Notes under the pieces: model-generated
The model's database searches: none
Told to the model about the DNA's origin: nothing
What the model saw: only the letters and a program-made list of their open reading frames with translations
In this document: in pieces, positions 38,671-48,807 of the stretch
How the letters are laid out: each line of letters begins with the position of its first letter
How positions within the stretch are numbered: position 1 is the stretch's first letter
Source of the DNA: Streptomyces sp. DG1A-41
GTDB taxonomy: Bacteria; Actinomycetota; Actinomycetes; Streptomycetales; Streptomycetaceae
Length of the DNA stretch: 64,000 nucleotides
Direction of reading: 5' to 3'
Assembly (NCBI RefSeq): GCF_037055355.1
Contig: NZ_CP146350.1
Coordinates: 5,851,001-5,915,000, forward strand
Made by a program: the position numbers and the translations under genes

Positions 38671-39020
38671 ACGGCCCCCTCCTTGCCCGAACCACGTGCC
38701 TGTGGACGGTGAGAGTAGGGACGCGCCCCGGCGGGAGGCGTGGGCCTCAGGGCCCAAACCGAGGCCCACCGTCAACACTGGGCCCTCCAGGACCACCGGC
38801 CGGGACCACCCGAGACCTCGCCGGCGACCGGCAAGATGCTCAACCTGCCCCGTTTTGGCGCATCTTGTGCAACGACAGTTGCTCCTCAGCTACACAAACG
38901 CTGTTCTCCGGTCACAGAGCCGTGGATACAGTGCTGAGGTAGTCACGCAGTGAAGTCACCGACGTGTGCCGCAGTGACAAGACGGCGGGCCGACGGGCAT
39001 GGGGAAACGGGGAGCTGCGC
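38671..39020. promoter_or_regulatory. Divergent promoter region of the pilus locus
   Basis: About 350 bases without a gene separate the pilin-like protein gene from the Tad operon. The middle (about 38860-38945) is clearly less GC-rich than the surroundings, as expected for promoters. Short inverted CCTCAGC (38882) and GCTGAGG (38933) are seen. I cannot assign -10/-35 boxes with confidence. Confidence 0.4.
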
Positions 39021-39885
39021 GTGCCAACTGCCATTGCCGTGACCAGTGCCGACATGGCGCTGCCGCCACAGGACGAACGCACCCTGCCCGCCGTCGTGCT
39101 GCGGGACGTCGACCGGCGCCCCCTGGAGCAGGCGCTCGCCGAGATGCAGACCCTGGTCGAGCACCACGGGCATGTGATCGTGGTCTGCTCACAGGCCGCA
39201 CCCACCGCCGTGCAGCGACGGCTGCACACCCTGCGCTCCCTCATGGAGAGCGACCGGATCGCCCTCTTCCGCCCCGATCTGCCCCCGCTCGGACTCGCCG
39301 TCCTGGCCCGCCAGTTACGGCAGCTCGCGTCCTGCGACATCAGCCCCGGCGTGCTCGCCTCGGCCTGGCCTGCTCGTCCACTACATCCACGCCGGGGCGC
39401 TGCTCAACTCCGTCGCCCGGCTCGACCGCGTCCCCGTCGACCTGAAGTCGCACGCCAAATCCTGGGTGCCCGGCAGCCAGTTCGGTGTCCTCGCCCACCC
39501 CGAACCGCAGCTCGTCAGGATCACTCCCGAAGCCGCCCTGCCCGGCCCCGAGTTCGGCACGTGGATGCTCGTCGCCAAGGGCCAGCTCCAGTCCGACTGG
39601 GTCACCGGCACCCTCGCCCCCTCCTGGAAGGTGCAGGGGCTGCGCGAGATCCCCCTCCCGGCCGAATCTCCGGGCTGGTGGGGCACCGGCAAGCTGATCG
39701 AGTTCTGTAGCTACCTGCCCGACCTGTCGGTCCTCTACCAGCTGGTCACCTCCGTACGGCGGACCCGCTGCCACTGGTGCGGCATCGACGTCATCGGCGA
39801 CCGCTGCGTGTTCTGCTCGGCCACGCCACCCGTCCACGACACCCCGCCCCTCAAGCAGCTAGAGAACCGAACGGCCGTCGGGTGA
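39021..39885 (+). pseudogene. Tad-locus zinc-ribbon protein, one frameshift
   Basis: GTG at 39021 starts a protein that reads well to about base 39365 and then continues in the next frame (HYIHAGALLNSVARLDRV...) to the stop at 39885; together about 287 residues. One extra base near 39361-39370 explains the break. The N-terminal part resembles a Rossmann-like or receiver-like domain; the C-terminal part ends in a CHWC...CVFC zinc ribbon. It heads the Tad operon, 79 bases before cpaB. Either a sequencing error or a recent mutation. Confidence 0.7.
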
Positions 39886-39964
39886 GCCCTGACAGCCCTG
39901 ACACCGCTCGTCAGCACTGCCCCGATCCCGCTCGACCGATATCCCCAACGAGGTTGTACGGTTC

Positions 39965-40672
39965 ATGAATTCCCGTCAGCGCCGCGGCGTGATTCTCCTG
40001 CTCCTGTCGGTCGTCTGCGCCCTCGGCGCCTTCACCGGCGTGCTGTCCGTCATCAGTGACGTGAAGTCCAAGGTGGGCCCCGAGGTCACCGCCTACCGGC
40101 TGAAGTCCGACGTGCCGCCCTACACCACCCTCAGCACGGGCCAGTTCGAAAAGATCAAGATGCCCGAACGGTGGCTGTCCGACAACGCGGTCACCGACCT
40201 GCGCGAGATCCAGGGCAAGATCGCCGTGACCAAGCTGCAAGCGGGTTCCCTGCTCCAGTCCGACATGATCGTCCGCCAGCCGGCCCTCCAGCCCGGCCAG
40301 CAGGAGGTCGCCATCATGATCGACGCGGCGACCGGCGTGGCCGGCAAGATCACGCCCGGCTCCTCGGTCAACGTCTACGCCACCTTCGAGGGCAAGCGCG
40401 AGGGCGACCCCGACCAGTCGAAGATCATCGTGACCAACGCCAAGGTCATCGACGTCGGCGAACTCACCGCGCTGAAACCCGACGAGAACAACCGCACCCA
40501 GCAGGCCACCGACGCCGTCCCCATCACCTTCGCGCTGTCCGCCCTCGACGCCCAGCGCATCACCTACGCCGAGTCGTTCGCCCAGCGGGTCCGGCTCGCC
40601 CTGGTCGCGCCCGGCGGCGACACCACCGTCCCCGAGCAGGACCGGACGTACGAACTCGCGAAGGACAAGTGA
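39965..40672 (+). CDS. cpaB: Tad pilus assembly protein CpaB/RcpC (SAF domain)
   Basis: The 235-residue protein has an N-terminal membrane anchor (about residues 8-30) and a SAF domain with the typical PPYTTLSTGQFEKI and AGSLLQSDMI segments, then a domain ending VRLALVAPGGD. CpaB proteins are periplasmic or extracytoplasmic parts of Tad machines. In a monoderm with no secretin it may help the pilus through the wall. First clearly recognisable gene of the tad operon; the next starts 9 bases later. Confidence 0.88.
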   Translation: MNSRQRRGVILLLLSVVCALGAFTGVLSVISDVKSKVGPEVTAYRLKSDVPPYTTLSTGQFEKIKMPERWLSDNAVTDLREIQGKIAVTKLQAGSLLQSDMIVRQPALQPGQQEVAIMIDAATGVAGKITPGSSVNVYATFEGKREGDPDQSKIIVTNAKVIDVGELTALKPDENNRTQQATDAVPITFALSALDAQRITYAESFAQRVRLALVAPGGDTTVPEQDRTYELAKDK

Positions 40673-40681
40673 GAGGCTCGC

Positions 40682-41932
40682 ATGCCCACGAGGATCCTCC
40701 CGGCAGTCGGTGACGCGGACGCCGTCCGGTCCATCACGACGCTGCTCAGCCAGCTCCCGGACGCCGAGCCGGTCGCCCCGGTGGTCGACTCCACCCAGCT
40801 CATCGACACCCTCGCCCGCCTGGCCGCCGAGTCCGTCGACGAACTGCCCGAGGTCGTGGTGGTGCACGAGCGGATCGGCCCGGTCCCCGCGCTGGAACTG
40901 ATCCGCGAAGTCGCCCTGCGCTTCCCGGCCGTCGGCGTCATCCTCGTCACCTCCGACGCGAGCCCCGGCCTCTTCCAGGCCGCCATGGACTACGGCGCCC
41001 GCGGCCTGGTCGCCCTGCCCCTCAGCTACGAGGAACTCGCCAGCCGCGTCCAGGCGGTCGCGCAGTGGTCCGTCGGCGTACGACGGCACCTGGGCGCCGG
41101 CGGCGACGTGTTCACCGGCGTCGGCGGCACGGTCGTCACGGTCAGCGGGGCCAAGGGCGGCGTGGGCGCGACACTGGCGGCGATCCAACTGGCGCTCGCC
41201 GCCCAGGCCTCGGGCCGCAGCACGGCCCTGGTCGACATGGATCTCCAGACCGGCGACATCGCCTCCTACCTGGACGTCCAGTTCCGCCGCTCCGTCGTCG
41301 ACCTGGCCGCCATCACGGACATCTCCCCGCGTGTCCTGGCCGACGCCGTCTTCCGCCACGACACCGGACTGGCCCTGCTCCTCGCCCCGGCCGAGGGCGA
41401 ACGCGGCGAGGACGTCACCGACCGCGCCGCCCGGCAGATCGTCAGTGCTCTGCGCTCCCGTTACGAGGTCGTCGTCATCGACTGCGGCGCCCAGCTGAGC
41501 GGGGCGGGGGCGGCGGCCGTGGAGATGGCGGACCGGGCGCTGCTGATCACCACGCCGGACGTGGTCGCGGTACGGGGCGCGAAGCGGGCCGTGCGGATGT
41601 GGGACCGGTTGCAGATCCGCAAGGCGGAGGAGACCACGGTGGTCGTCAATCGCCACACGCGGGGCACGGAGATCCAGCCCCCGCTCATCCAGAAGATCAC
41701 CGGCACGGCGGTCGCGGCGACCTCGATCCCCGCCAACTTCAGGGAACTCCAGAGCGTCGTGGACGCCGGGCGTGTTCACGAGCTGGAGAGCAGGAGCGCG
41801 GTGAAGCAGGCGCTGTGGGGGCTGGCGGGAGAGCTGGGTCTGGTCAAGGTCTCCGAGGGGGCACAGAAGGCGGGGAGGTTCCGGGGTGGGGACCGGGGGG
41901 CTGTGAGCTTTCGGCGGAGGAGGGAGGGGTGA
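40682..41932 (+). CDS. tadZ: TadZ/CpaE-type MinD-like ATPase
   Basis: The 416-residue protein has a receiver-like N-terminal domain (residues 1-140) and a MinD/ParA ATPase. The deviant Walker A is SGAKGGVGAT (residues 155-164): the signature lysine K158 is present but the usual P-loop lysine is alanine. VDMDLQTGD follows. TadZ places the pilus machine at its site in the cell. The Lys-to-Ala change is common in this family and may mean weak or no ATP hydrolysis. It overlaps the next gene by GTGA. Confidence 0.88.
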   Translation: MPTRILPAVGDADAVRSITTLLSQLPDAEPVAPVVDSTQLIDTLARLAAESVDELPEVVVVHERIGPVPALELIREVALRFPAVGVILVTSDASPGLFQAAMDYGARGLVALPLSYEELASRVQAVAQWSVGVRRHLGAGGDVFTGVGGTVVTVSGAKGGVGATLAAIQLALAAQASGRSTALVDMDLQTGDIASYLDVQFRRSVVDLAAITDISPRVLADAVFRHDTGLALLLAPAEGERGEDVTDRAARQIVSALRSRYEVVVIDCGAQLSGAGAAAVEMADRALLITTPDVVAVRGAKRAVRMWDRLQIRKAEETTVVVNRHTRGTEIQPPLIQKITGTAVAATSIPANFRELQSVVDAGRVHELESRSAVKQALWGLAGELGLVKVSEGAQKAGRFRGGDRGAVSFRRRREG

Positions 41933-42324
41933 GCGTGCTGGCTGTCTTGAGAGGGCGGGAGCGGGACCGGGGTCAGGTCACCATCGAGTTTCTCGGTATG
42001 ACACCGACGATCATCGTGACGCTGGTGGTGCTGTGGCAGCTCGTGCTGGTGGGGTACACGTTCACACTCGCGGGGAATGCCGCGGACGAGGCGGTGCGGG
42101 CGGCGACGGCGGCGGAGTACGGACCTGACGGCAAGTGCCAACAGGCGGGGCTGGACAAGCTGTCGGACGCGTGGCGGACCGGCGCCGAGGTGAGCTGCGG
42201 GGGCTACGGTTCCGGCTACATCACCTCCGACGTCAAGCTGCAGGTCCCCGTCCTCTTCCCGGGCACGATCGCCTTCCCGTTCACGGTCAAGGGTCACGCG
42301 GGTGCGGTCGAGGAGGCGAAGTGA
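41929..42324 (+). CDS. TadE-like minor pilin/assembly protein
   Basis: The GTG start overlaps the tadZ stop. At 131 residues, RDRGQVTIEFLGMTP followed by a hydrophobic helix is the prepilin-like leader of TadE/TadF pseudopilins, with the conserved Glu at position +5. The remaining domain has two cysteines that could form a disulfide. Processing would need a prepilin peptidase, which is not encoded in this window. Confidence 0.85.
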   Translation: MSVLAVLRGRERDRGQVTIEFLGMTPTIIVTLVVLWQLVLVGYTFTLAGNAADEAVRAATAAEYGPDGKCQQAGLDKLSDAWRTGAEVSCGGYGSGYITSDVKLQVPVLFPGTIAFPFTVKGHAGAVEEAK

Positions 42325-42325
42325 G

Positions 42326-42685
42326 ATGTCGTACGACCGTAAAGCGCGCGATCGCGGCCAAGTCGCCCTCGAGTACCTGGGGTTCCTCCCCATCTTGCTG
42401 CTCGTGGCCATGGCGGCCGTACAACTCGGCCTGATCGCCTACACGGCGCAGCAGGCGGGGACGGCGGCGCGGGCGGGGGCGCGCAGTGCCTCACTGGACC
42501 CCGGAACCGCGCAACAGGCCTGCGGGAACGCGGTGAGCGACTGGCTGGCCGACAAAACCTCCTGCTCGGGCGCGGAGTCGGGCGAGGAGGTCACGGTCAC
42601 CGCCACCGTCGAGATCCCCTCCCTCGTCCCCGGCTGGGAATTCGACCCGGCGCGCAAGACCGCCACGATGCCGCTCGACCACTGA
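42326..42685 (+). CDS. Second TadE/TadF-like minor pilin
   Basis: At 119 residues, the leader RDRGQVALEYLGFLP is followed by one hydrophobic helix and a short outer domain, parallel to the preceding gene. Two different TadE-like proteins in tandem are usual in actinobacterial Tad loci. ATG at 42326 comes two bases after the previous stop. Confidence 0.85.
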   Translation: MSYDRKARDRGQVALEYLGFLPILLLVAMAAVQLGLIAYTAQQAGTAARAGARSASLDPGTAQQACGNAVSDWLADKTSCSGAESGEEVTVTATVEIPSLVPGWEFDPARKTATMPLDH

Positions 42686-42713
42686 CCATCGGCGAACGAG
42701 GAGCCCCGGACCC

Positions 42714-44051
42714 ATGAGCCTGCGAGCACGCATCAACACCCCCGAGGAGAAGGGAAACCGGGGCGAGGACGGCCACATGGTCGCCTCCTACCGGGCCAAG
42801 CTCCTGGAGGAGATCGACCTCGCGGAGATGAGTTCGCTGGCCGCCGCCGAGCGCCGGGCACGGCTGGAGCGGGTGCTCGGGCACATCATCAGCCGCGAGG
42901 GCCCGGTCCTGTCGACGGTGGAGCGCTCGCAGCTGATCCGCAGGGTGGTCGACGAGGCACTGGGCCTCGGCATCCTGGAGCCGCTCCTGGAGGACGCGTC
43001 CATCACCGAGATCATGGTGAACGGCCCGGACGCGATCTTCGTGGAGCGCGGCGGGCGGGTGGAGCAACTACCCCTGCGCTTCGCATCGAACGACCAGCTC
43101 ATGCAGACGATCGAGCGGATCGTCTCGACGGTCAATCGGCGGGTGGACGAGTCGAACCCGATGGTCGACGCCCGCCTCCCCTCCGGCGAGCGCGTCAACG
43201 TCATCATCCCGCCCCTGTCCCTGACGGGCGCCACCCTCACCATCCGCCGCTTCCCGCGCTCCTTCACGCTCCAGGAGCTGATCGGCCTCGGCTCGCTCGA
43301 CGAGCACATGCTGTACCTGCTCGCGGGCCTGGTGCAGGCGAAGTTCAACATCATCGTCTCGGGCGCGACCGGCACGGGAAAGACGACCCTGCTGAACGCG
43401 CTGTCCGGGCTCATCCCCGAGGGCGAACGCATCATCACCATCGAGGACTCCGCGGAACTCCAGCTCCAGCAGGCGCACGTGATCCGCCTGGAGTCAAGGC
43501 CCCCCAACGTGGAGGGCAAGGGCCAGGTCACCATCCGCGACCTGGTCCGCAACTCCCTCCGTATGCGCCCCGACCGGATCGTGGTCGGTGAGGTCCGCGG
43601 CGGCGAGTCGCTGGACATGCTCCAGGCCATGTCGACGGGCCACGACGGCTCGCTGGCCACCGTGCACGCCAACAGCGCGGAGGACGCGCTGATGCGGCTC
43701 CAGACGCTCGCCTCCATGTCGGACGTGGAGATTCCCTTCGTGGCGCTGCACGACCAGATCAACAGCGCGGTGGACGTCATCGTGCAGCTGACCCGGTTCG
43801 CGGACGGCGCCCGTCGCATCACCGAGATCGCGCTGCTCGAAAGCCACGGCAGCGAGCCGTACCGACTGGTGACGGTCGCCCGCTTCAACGCCCAGCCGAT
43901 GGCGGCTGACGGGCGCATCTACGGCGCGTTCGCGTACTTCCCGCTCCCACGCCGCATCGCCGACCGCCTCTACATGGCGAGTCAGCCCGTCCCCCAGGCC
44001 TTCGGCATCGCCCAGTCCGCGGACGAGCTGGCCACCCGAGAAGCCAGGTAG
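42714..44051 (+). CDS. tadA: TadA/CpaF secretion ATPase
   Basis: The 445-residue ATPase of the GspE/VirB11 superfamily powers Tad pilus assembly at the inner face of the membrane. Walker A is GATGTGKT (residues 217-224), followed by TIEDSAELQLQ, the Asp box RNSLRMRPDRIVVGEVRG and the His box MSTGHDGSLATVHAN. All catalytic boxes are intact. Length is standard. Confidence 0.95.
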   Translation: MSLRARINTPEEKGNRGEDGHMVASYRAKLLEEIDLAEMSSLAAAERRARLERVLGHIISREGPVLSTVERSQLIRRVVDEALGLGILEPLLEDASITEIMVNGPDAIFVERGGRVEQLPLRFASNDQLMQTIERIVSTVNRRVDESNPMVDARLPSGERVNVIIPPLSLTGATLTIRRFPRSFTLQELIGLGSLDEHMLYLLAGLVQAKFNIIVSGATGTGKTTLLNALSGLIPEGERIITIEDSAELQLQQAHVIRLESRPPNVEGKGQVTIRDLVRNSLRMRPDRIVVGEVRGGESLDMLQAMSTGHDGSLATVHANSAEDALMRLQTLASMSDVEIPFVALHDQINSAVDVIVQLTRFADGARRITEIALLESHGSEPYRLVTVARFNAQPMAADGRIYGAFAYFPLPRRIADRLYMASQPVPQAFGIAQSADELATREAR

Positions 44052-44069
44052 GAGAAGAGAGCCGCCCCC

Positions 44070-45014
44070 ATGGATCTGCAATCCCTCGTCACGCTCACCA
44101 CCGGCATCACCCTGCTGACCTGCGTCCTCGCGGTCGTGGGCCTGCACTCCTACGCCATGGGCAAGGCACAGCGGCAGGCGCTCGTCGACCGTCTGTCGGC
44201 CACCGGCCAGATACCGGTCGGCGGCCGTCGCCGCCGCTTTCGCGGCCTGGACCGCCGCCTGCGCCGCACCAAGCTCGGCAGGAAGCTCGAACTCCGCCTG
44301 GCGGCGACGGGCCTGGACATCACCCCGGGCGAGTTCTTCGTCTACATGCTCGCCACGGTCGCCGGCCTGTGGCTGATCGGCCAGGCGGCCCTGGCCCCCT
44401 TCTTCGGCCCGCTCGCGGGCCTGCTGGGCATCTGGGTGGCGGTGCAGTTCCTCAACTGGCAACGCCAGAAACGCATCGAGAAGTTCATCAACCAGCTCCC
44501 CGAGCTGGCGAGGATCCTGGCCAACGCCACTCAGGCCGGCCTGGCACTGCGCACGGCGATCGGGATGGCGGCGGAGGAACTGGAGGCGCCCGCGGGCGAG
44601 GAACTGGGCAAAGTGGCGGCCCAGTTGGCCGTCGGTGCGTCGATGGACGACGCACTGGGCGAGCTGGCGGACCGCCTGCCGTCCCGCGAACTCGTCGTCC
44701 TGGTCACCACGCTCGTGCTGTCGAACCGGGCGGGCGGTCAGGTGGTGAGCGCGCTGCGGAACCTGACCGAGACGCTGGAGGAGCGCAAGGAGACGCGGCG
44801 GGAGGTGCGGACGCAGTTGTCGCAGGTGAACATGACGTCGTACGCGGTGCCGGTGCTGGGTGTGGGCGCCTTGTTCTTGTTGAACGCCATCGAGGACGGA
44901 GCACTGGACCGCATGACCGGGTCGCCGGTCGGTCAGGCCTGCGTGATCATCGCGTTCGGCCTCTACGCCATCGGGTTCTTCCTCATCCGCCGCTTGTCCC
45001 GCATCGACGTCTGA
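44070..45014 (+). CDS. tadB: Tad pilus membrane platform protein TadB
   Basis: The 314-residue type II secretion F-like protein has an N-terminal helix, a basic cytoplasmic segment, a T2SF domain with LPELARILANATQAGLALR, and helices near the C-terminus. It forms the membrane platform with TadC and is driven by TadA. It sits between tadA and tadC in the standard order. Confidence 0.92.
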   Translation: MDLQSLVTLTTGITLLTCVLAVVGLHSYAMGKAQRQALVDRLSATGQIPVGGRRRRFRGLDRRLRRTKLGRKLELRLAATGLDITPGEFFVYMLATVAGLWLIGQAALAPFFGPLAGLLGIWVAVQFLNWQRQKRIEKFINQLPELARILANATQAGLALRTAIGMAAEELEAPAGEELGKVAAQLAVGASMDDALGELADRLPSRELVVLVTTLVLSNRAGGQVVSALRNLTETLEERKETRREVRTQLSQVNMTSYAVPVLGVGALFLLNAIEDGALDRMTGSPVGQACVIIAFGLYAIGFFLIRRLSRIDV

Positions 45015-45045
45015 GCCACCGAGTCACTGGAGAAGGAGCGCCGCG

Positions 45046-45933
45046 ATGGGACTTCTGCTGGCACTGGTCATGGGCCTCAGCGTGTGGGGCATCTTCGCCG
45101 GCCTGCGCATCTACCGCGCAGAGGCCAAACTTCCGGGCGACCTGGCCGTGGCACTGGAGGTCGGTTCGTCCCGCACCAGTGCCGTGGGCTCGCTCGTCGA
45201 CCGGCTCGGCATGCGGTACGCGCCTGCCGTCCTGCGGCTGATGGGCCCCAAGCGGGTCGCCAAGTACCGCCGCAAAATCGACCTAGCGGGCAACCCCGGC
45301 GGTCTCACCATCGACCGCTACGCGGCCCGGCGCGCGGTGTACGGGGCGATCGGCGGACTGGGCGGTCTCATCGCGCTCAGCGAGGGAAGCCTCTTCAGCG
45401 CCCTGATCATGTTCGCCTTCGCGGCCTTCTGGGCCGAGGTCGGCATCTGGTCGGCGATCCGCGTCCGCAAGGACGCCATCGAGCGGACACTGCCGGACTT
45501 CCTCGACGTCCTTGCCGTTGTGGTCAGCGCGGGACTCGGCTTCCGCCAGGCGCTGGACCGCGTCGCGTCCAAGTACGAGGGTCCGTGGGCCGACGAACTC
45601 CGCATCACCCTGCGCCAGATGGACCTCGGCATGAGCCGCCGTGAAGCCTTCGCCGAGCTGCGGCGACGCAATGACTCGGAGCAGGTGGCCATGTTCGTGA
45701 CGGCGCTGCAGCAGGGTGAGGAGCTGGGCGCCCCGATCGTGGACACCCTCGTCGCGCTCGCCCAGGACATGCGCCGCACGGATGCGCAGAACGCCCGCCG
45801 GAAGGCCGCACGCGCGGTTCCCAAGGCGACGTTGATGATCACGACGTTCATGGTCCCGGCCACGATGATCCTCCTCGGCGCGGGGATGCTGCTCGGTTCC
45901 GGCACGGACTTCAGCACGATCATGGGTGAGTAG
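45046..45933 (+). CDS. tadC: Tad pilus membrane platform protein TadC
   Basis: The 295-residue T2SF-family partner of TadB contains LPDFLDVLAVVVSAGLGFRQAL and LRQMDLGMSRREAFAEL, with membrane helices at both ends. ATG at 45046 has AAGGAG at good spacing. It ends 16 bases before the sensor kinase gene. Confidence 0.92.
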   Translation: MGLLLALVMGLSVWGIFAGLRIYRAEAKLPGDLAVALEVGSSRTSAVGSLVDRLGMRYAPAVLRLMGPKRVAKYRRKIDLAGNPGGLTIDRYAARRAVYGAIGGLGGLIALSEGSLFSALIMFAFAAFWAEVGIWSAIRVRKDAIERTLPDFLDVLAVVVSAGLGFRQALDRVASKYEGPWADELRITLRQMDLGMSRREAFAELRRRNDSEQVAMFVTALQQGEELGAPIVDTLVALAQDMRRTDAQNARRKAARAVPKATLMITTFMVPATMILLGAGMLLGSGTDFSTIMGE

Positions 45934-45949
45934 GACGGGGGGCGACAGC

Positions 45950-47797
45950 ATGTCGACGACGAGGGAGCGGACCAGGCTGCTGCGCCGCCGTCCCAAGCCA
46001 TCGGAGATCTCGACACCTCCGGCGGGCACGGTCCTGCCGGATCACGTGAGAACGGGAGCCCCGGACATCCCGGTGACGTACGCGACACCGGCCCTCCCAC
46101 CGGGATGGGTCCCGGCAGACGCCCCGGCCCCCGCGGACGCCGTCCGGCCCGACGGAAGCGGGGATGCCGTCCCCGAGCGGACAATGCGGATCAGGCGGGG
46201 GTTTCGGCGGGAAGCGGCGGCGGCCCGGAGGGACGCCACGCCGCCGCCCACACCGCGTCCGACGGCGGTCCCGGTGAACGACCGGCCGCCGACGCGAGCC
46301 CATGACCGGGCGACGGCGGACAGACACCAGGGGGCAACGGCCGATGCGAGCGGCGGGTCGGCGGCGGATGCGAGGGGCGGGCTGACGGCAGCTGCGAACG
46401 GCGGGGCACCGGCACGCGCGAACGGCGCGGGGGACGACGAACGCCCTGAACCGCCTCAGCGGCCACGCACTCCCGGCCACGAAGGCCGTAGCGCTGCGGA
46501 GGGGAACCCAGATCCGGCCAATGGCCGGGCGTCCCACCCCGTACCCGCCGCTGAGGACACCCCCGCCATCCCCATCCAGATCAACGCGCTCCAGGCCATG
46601 TGCCGCCAGGTCTTCGGTTTCCGCCTGGCCATGATCGCCCTGGCCGCCCCCGCCGCACTGCTCAACGCCAACCCGGGCCTGCCCACCCGGCTGGTGGCCG
46701 CCGCAGTGGTCGTCACCTTCATGGGCTCCTACGTTCTCTTCCGAGACTGGGAACGATTCGGTCCTCTCCTCCTGCGCCATCCCTCGCTCCTGGCCGTGGA
46801 CACCCTCTTGGGCTCCCTGCTCCTGATCTCGGCGGGTCCGGACACCACGCTCGCCTACGTCAGCGTCTGCACCCCCCTCCTCGCCGGCCTTGTCTACGGC
46901 TGGCGGGGCGCAGCCGTCTTCGCCTCGCTCCAGTCGCTGATTCTCCTGCTGGTCTACGCAACCGCCGCGAACCTGCACGCCGGCCTCGCCGAGGCGTCTC
47001 TCCTCCCAGGCCTGTGCGTCATCGCCGGAGCCGTGGGATCGAGCCTGCGCAACCTCATGCTCCGCTTCGGCGCGGCCACACAGGCTCTGACGACGGTGCA
47101 GGCCCGACTGGCCGTCACCGAGGCCGTCAGCGCCGAACGCGCCCGCCTGGCCCGCGAGATGCACGACTCGGTCGCCAAGACCTTGCACGGCGTGGCCCTC
47201 GCCGCCGACGGCCTGGCAAGCTCGGCCGGTGCCGACCGCATGGATGCGGACCTGGTGAAACAGCAGGCCGAACTCGTCGCCCGTTCCGCCCGCCGCGCTG
47301 CCGCCGAGTCCCGGGAACTCCTCGCCGATCTCCGCCGCGACTCCGACCCCGACCACGCCACCGACGTACTCGTGGAACTCGCGGCCCGCACCCGAGACTT
47401 CAGCAGCCGCACCGGCCTCCCCGCCGTCTACCGCCCAACCGGCGAGGAGGCCGTCCCTCCAGTCCCACCCGCCGTGGCCCGCCAACTCCTCACCATCGCC
47501 TCGGAGGCCATGGAGAACGCCCACCGCCACGCGCAGCCCGCTCGTGTCGATGTCCACGCAGGTGTCCACGGCGACCTCCTCCGTATCAGCGTGTACGACG
47601 ACGGTCGAGGTCTCCCGCCGGGAACGACCCTCGAACAGCTGCGTCGGGCGGGACACTTCGGACTGGTCGGCATGGTCGAGCGGGCCGCTTCGGTGGGCGC
47701 CCGGATCCGCATAGGCCGCGGCAGCCACCCCAGAGGCACGGAGGTCCGCCTGGAACTTCCACTGGCGGCTCTGACACCGCGATCGAACAACGCCTGA
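45950..47797 (+). CDS. NarL-type sensor histidine kinase in the tad operon
   Basis: The 615-residue protein has about 200 low-complexity cytoplasmic residues, a block of about five membrane helices (residues about 215-380) with little outer domain, then HisKA_3 with the phospho-acceptor His405 in LAREMHDSVAKTL and an HATPase domain (IASEAMENAHRHA, GRGLPPG). The membrane part may sense the membrane state. It is paired with the next gene and lies inside the tad operon, so control of pilus genes is the likely job. Confidence 0.88.
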   Translation: MSTTRERTRLLRRRPKPSEISTPPAGTVLPDHVRTGAPDIPVTYATPALPPGWVPADAPAPADAVRPDGSGDAVPERTMRIRRGFRREAAAARRDATPPPTPRPTAVPVNDRPPTRAHDRATADRHQGATADASGGSAADARGGLTAAANGGAPARANGAGDDERPEPPQRPRTPGHEGRSAAEGNPDPANGRASHPVPAAEDTPAIPIQINALQAMCRQVFGFRLAMIALAAPAALLNANPGLPTRLVAAAVVVTFMGSYVLFRDWERFGPLLLRHPSLLAVDTLLGSLLLISAGPDTTLAYVSVCTPLLAGLVYGWRGAAVFASLQSLILLLVYATAANLHAGLAEASLLPGLCVIAGAVGSSLRNLMLRFGAATQALTTVQARLAVTEAVSAERARLAREMHDSVAKTLHGVALAADGLASSAGADRMDADLVKQQAELVARSARRAAAESRELLADLRRDSDPDHATDVLVELAARTRDFSSRTGLPAVYRPTGEEAVPPVPPAVARQLLTIASEAMENAHRHAQPARVDVHAGVHGDLLRISVYDDGRGLPPGTTLEQLRRAGHFGLVGMVERAASVGARIRIGRGSHPRGTEVRLELPLAALTPRSNNA

Positions 47798-47841
47798 GCA
47801 CGCCGCAAACCGTCCCCACACCACGAGAGGAGGCCGCACCG

Positions 47842-48807
47842 ATGCCGGACCTGACTCCCCGCCCCGACTCTCAGCAGCCACTCCAACCGCCCCCGAACCC
47901 GTTCGGCGACTTCCCACCAGCCCAACGAGCCGCCGCGCTGCGTGTTGTCGTGGCGGACGACAATCCCGTGGTCCGCGCCGGCCTCACCGCCCTGCTCTCC
48001 GGCCGCGAGGACATCACGGTCGTGGCGGAGGCAGCCGACGGTCGCCAGGCCTGCGAGGCCGCCCACCGGCATCGCCCGGACGTCGTCCTCCTCGATGTCC
48101 GCATGCCTGGCGTGGACGGAATCTCGGCACTCCCGTACCTGGTGCAGATCGCCCCGGTGGTGATGCTGACGTACAGCAGGGAGTCGGAGATCGTCCAGGA
48201 GGCTCTCCGCCGAGGGGCGGGCGGCTACCTGGTCCACGGCGAGTTCACAGCCGACCAGTTGGTCGATGCCGTACGGGACATCAAGGAGGGCCGAGCCCAC
48301 TTCACGCCGACCGCGGCGGGTGCCCTGCTGACCCAGCTCCGCCAGAGCCAGGCACCGGCGCCCACGCCCCTACCCGAGGGCCTGGGCCAGTCATCGAGTG
48401 CGACTGCATACGGAATTCCCAACTCCGCCCACTCGCATACTCAACCCCAACAACCATCTGGGCCAGCGCCTTTCGCTCTTCCCTCTATGCCATCCCCGCC
48501 TACTTCTTCAGAAAACCTTTCGCAAGTGCAACCGCATGTGGGACAGTCTTCGTCTGGGTGGACAAGCGGCCGTCCGGCCGCCCCCGACAGGTCACGGTTC
48601 CAACTGAGCACGAGGGAGGCGGAGATCATGGACCACATCGCGTCCGGCATGACCAATCAGCAGATCGCCGCCACCTGCTTCATCAGCGAGAAGACCGTCA
48701 AAAATCACATCAACCGCATCTTCGCCAAGCTGCACAGCACCAGTCGCTCCGAGGCCGCCGCCAAGTGGATCGGCACGGCATCGGACTCACGTCGAGGACT
48801 GGGGTGA
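47842..48807 (+). CDS. NarL/LuxR-type response regulator, partner of the kinase
   Basis: The 321-residue protein has a receiver domain with phospho-acceptor Asp85 in LLDVRMPG and a C-terminal LuxR HTH (TREAEIMDHIASGMTNQQI). The two are joined by an unusually long linker of about 85 residues, Ser/Pro/Gln-rich, whose DNA (48395-48545) is noticeably lower in GC. The gene follows the kinase with an AGGAGG site. It probably controls flp and other tad genes. Confidence 0.9.
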   Translation: MPDLTPRPDSQQPLQPPPNPFGDFPPAQRAAALRVVVADDNPVVRAGLTALLSGREDITVVAEAADGRQACEAAHRHRPDVVLLDVRMPGVDGISALPYLVQIAPVVMLTYSRESEIVQEALRRGAGGYLVHGEFTADQLVDAVRDIKEGRAHFTPTAAGALLTQLRQSQAPAPTPLPEGLGQSSSATAYGIPNSAHSHTQPQQPSGPAPFALPSMPSPPTSSENLSQVQPHVGQSSSGWTSGRPAAPDRSRFQLSTREAEIMDHIASGMTNQQIAATCFISEKTVKNHINRIFAKLHSTSRSEAAAKWIGTASDSRRGLG

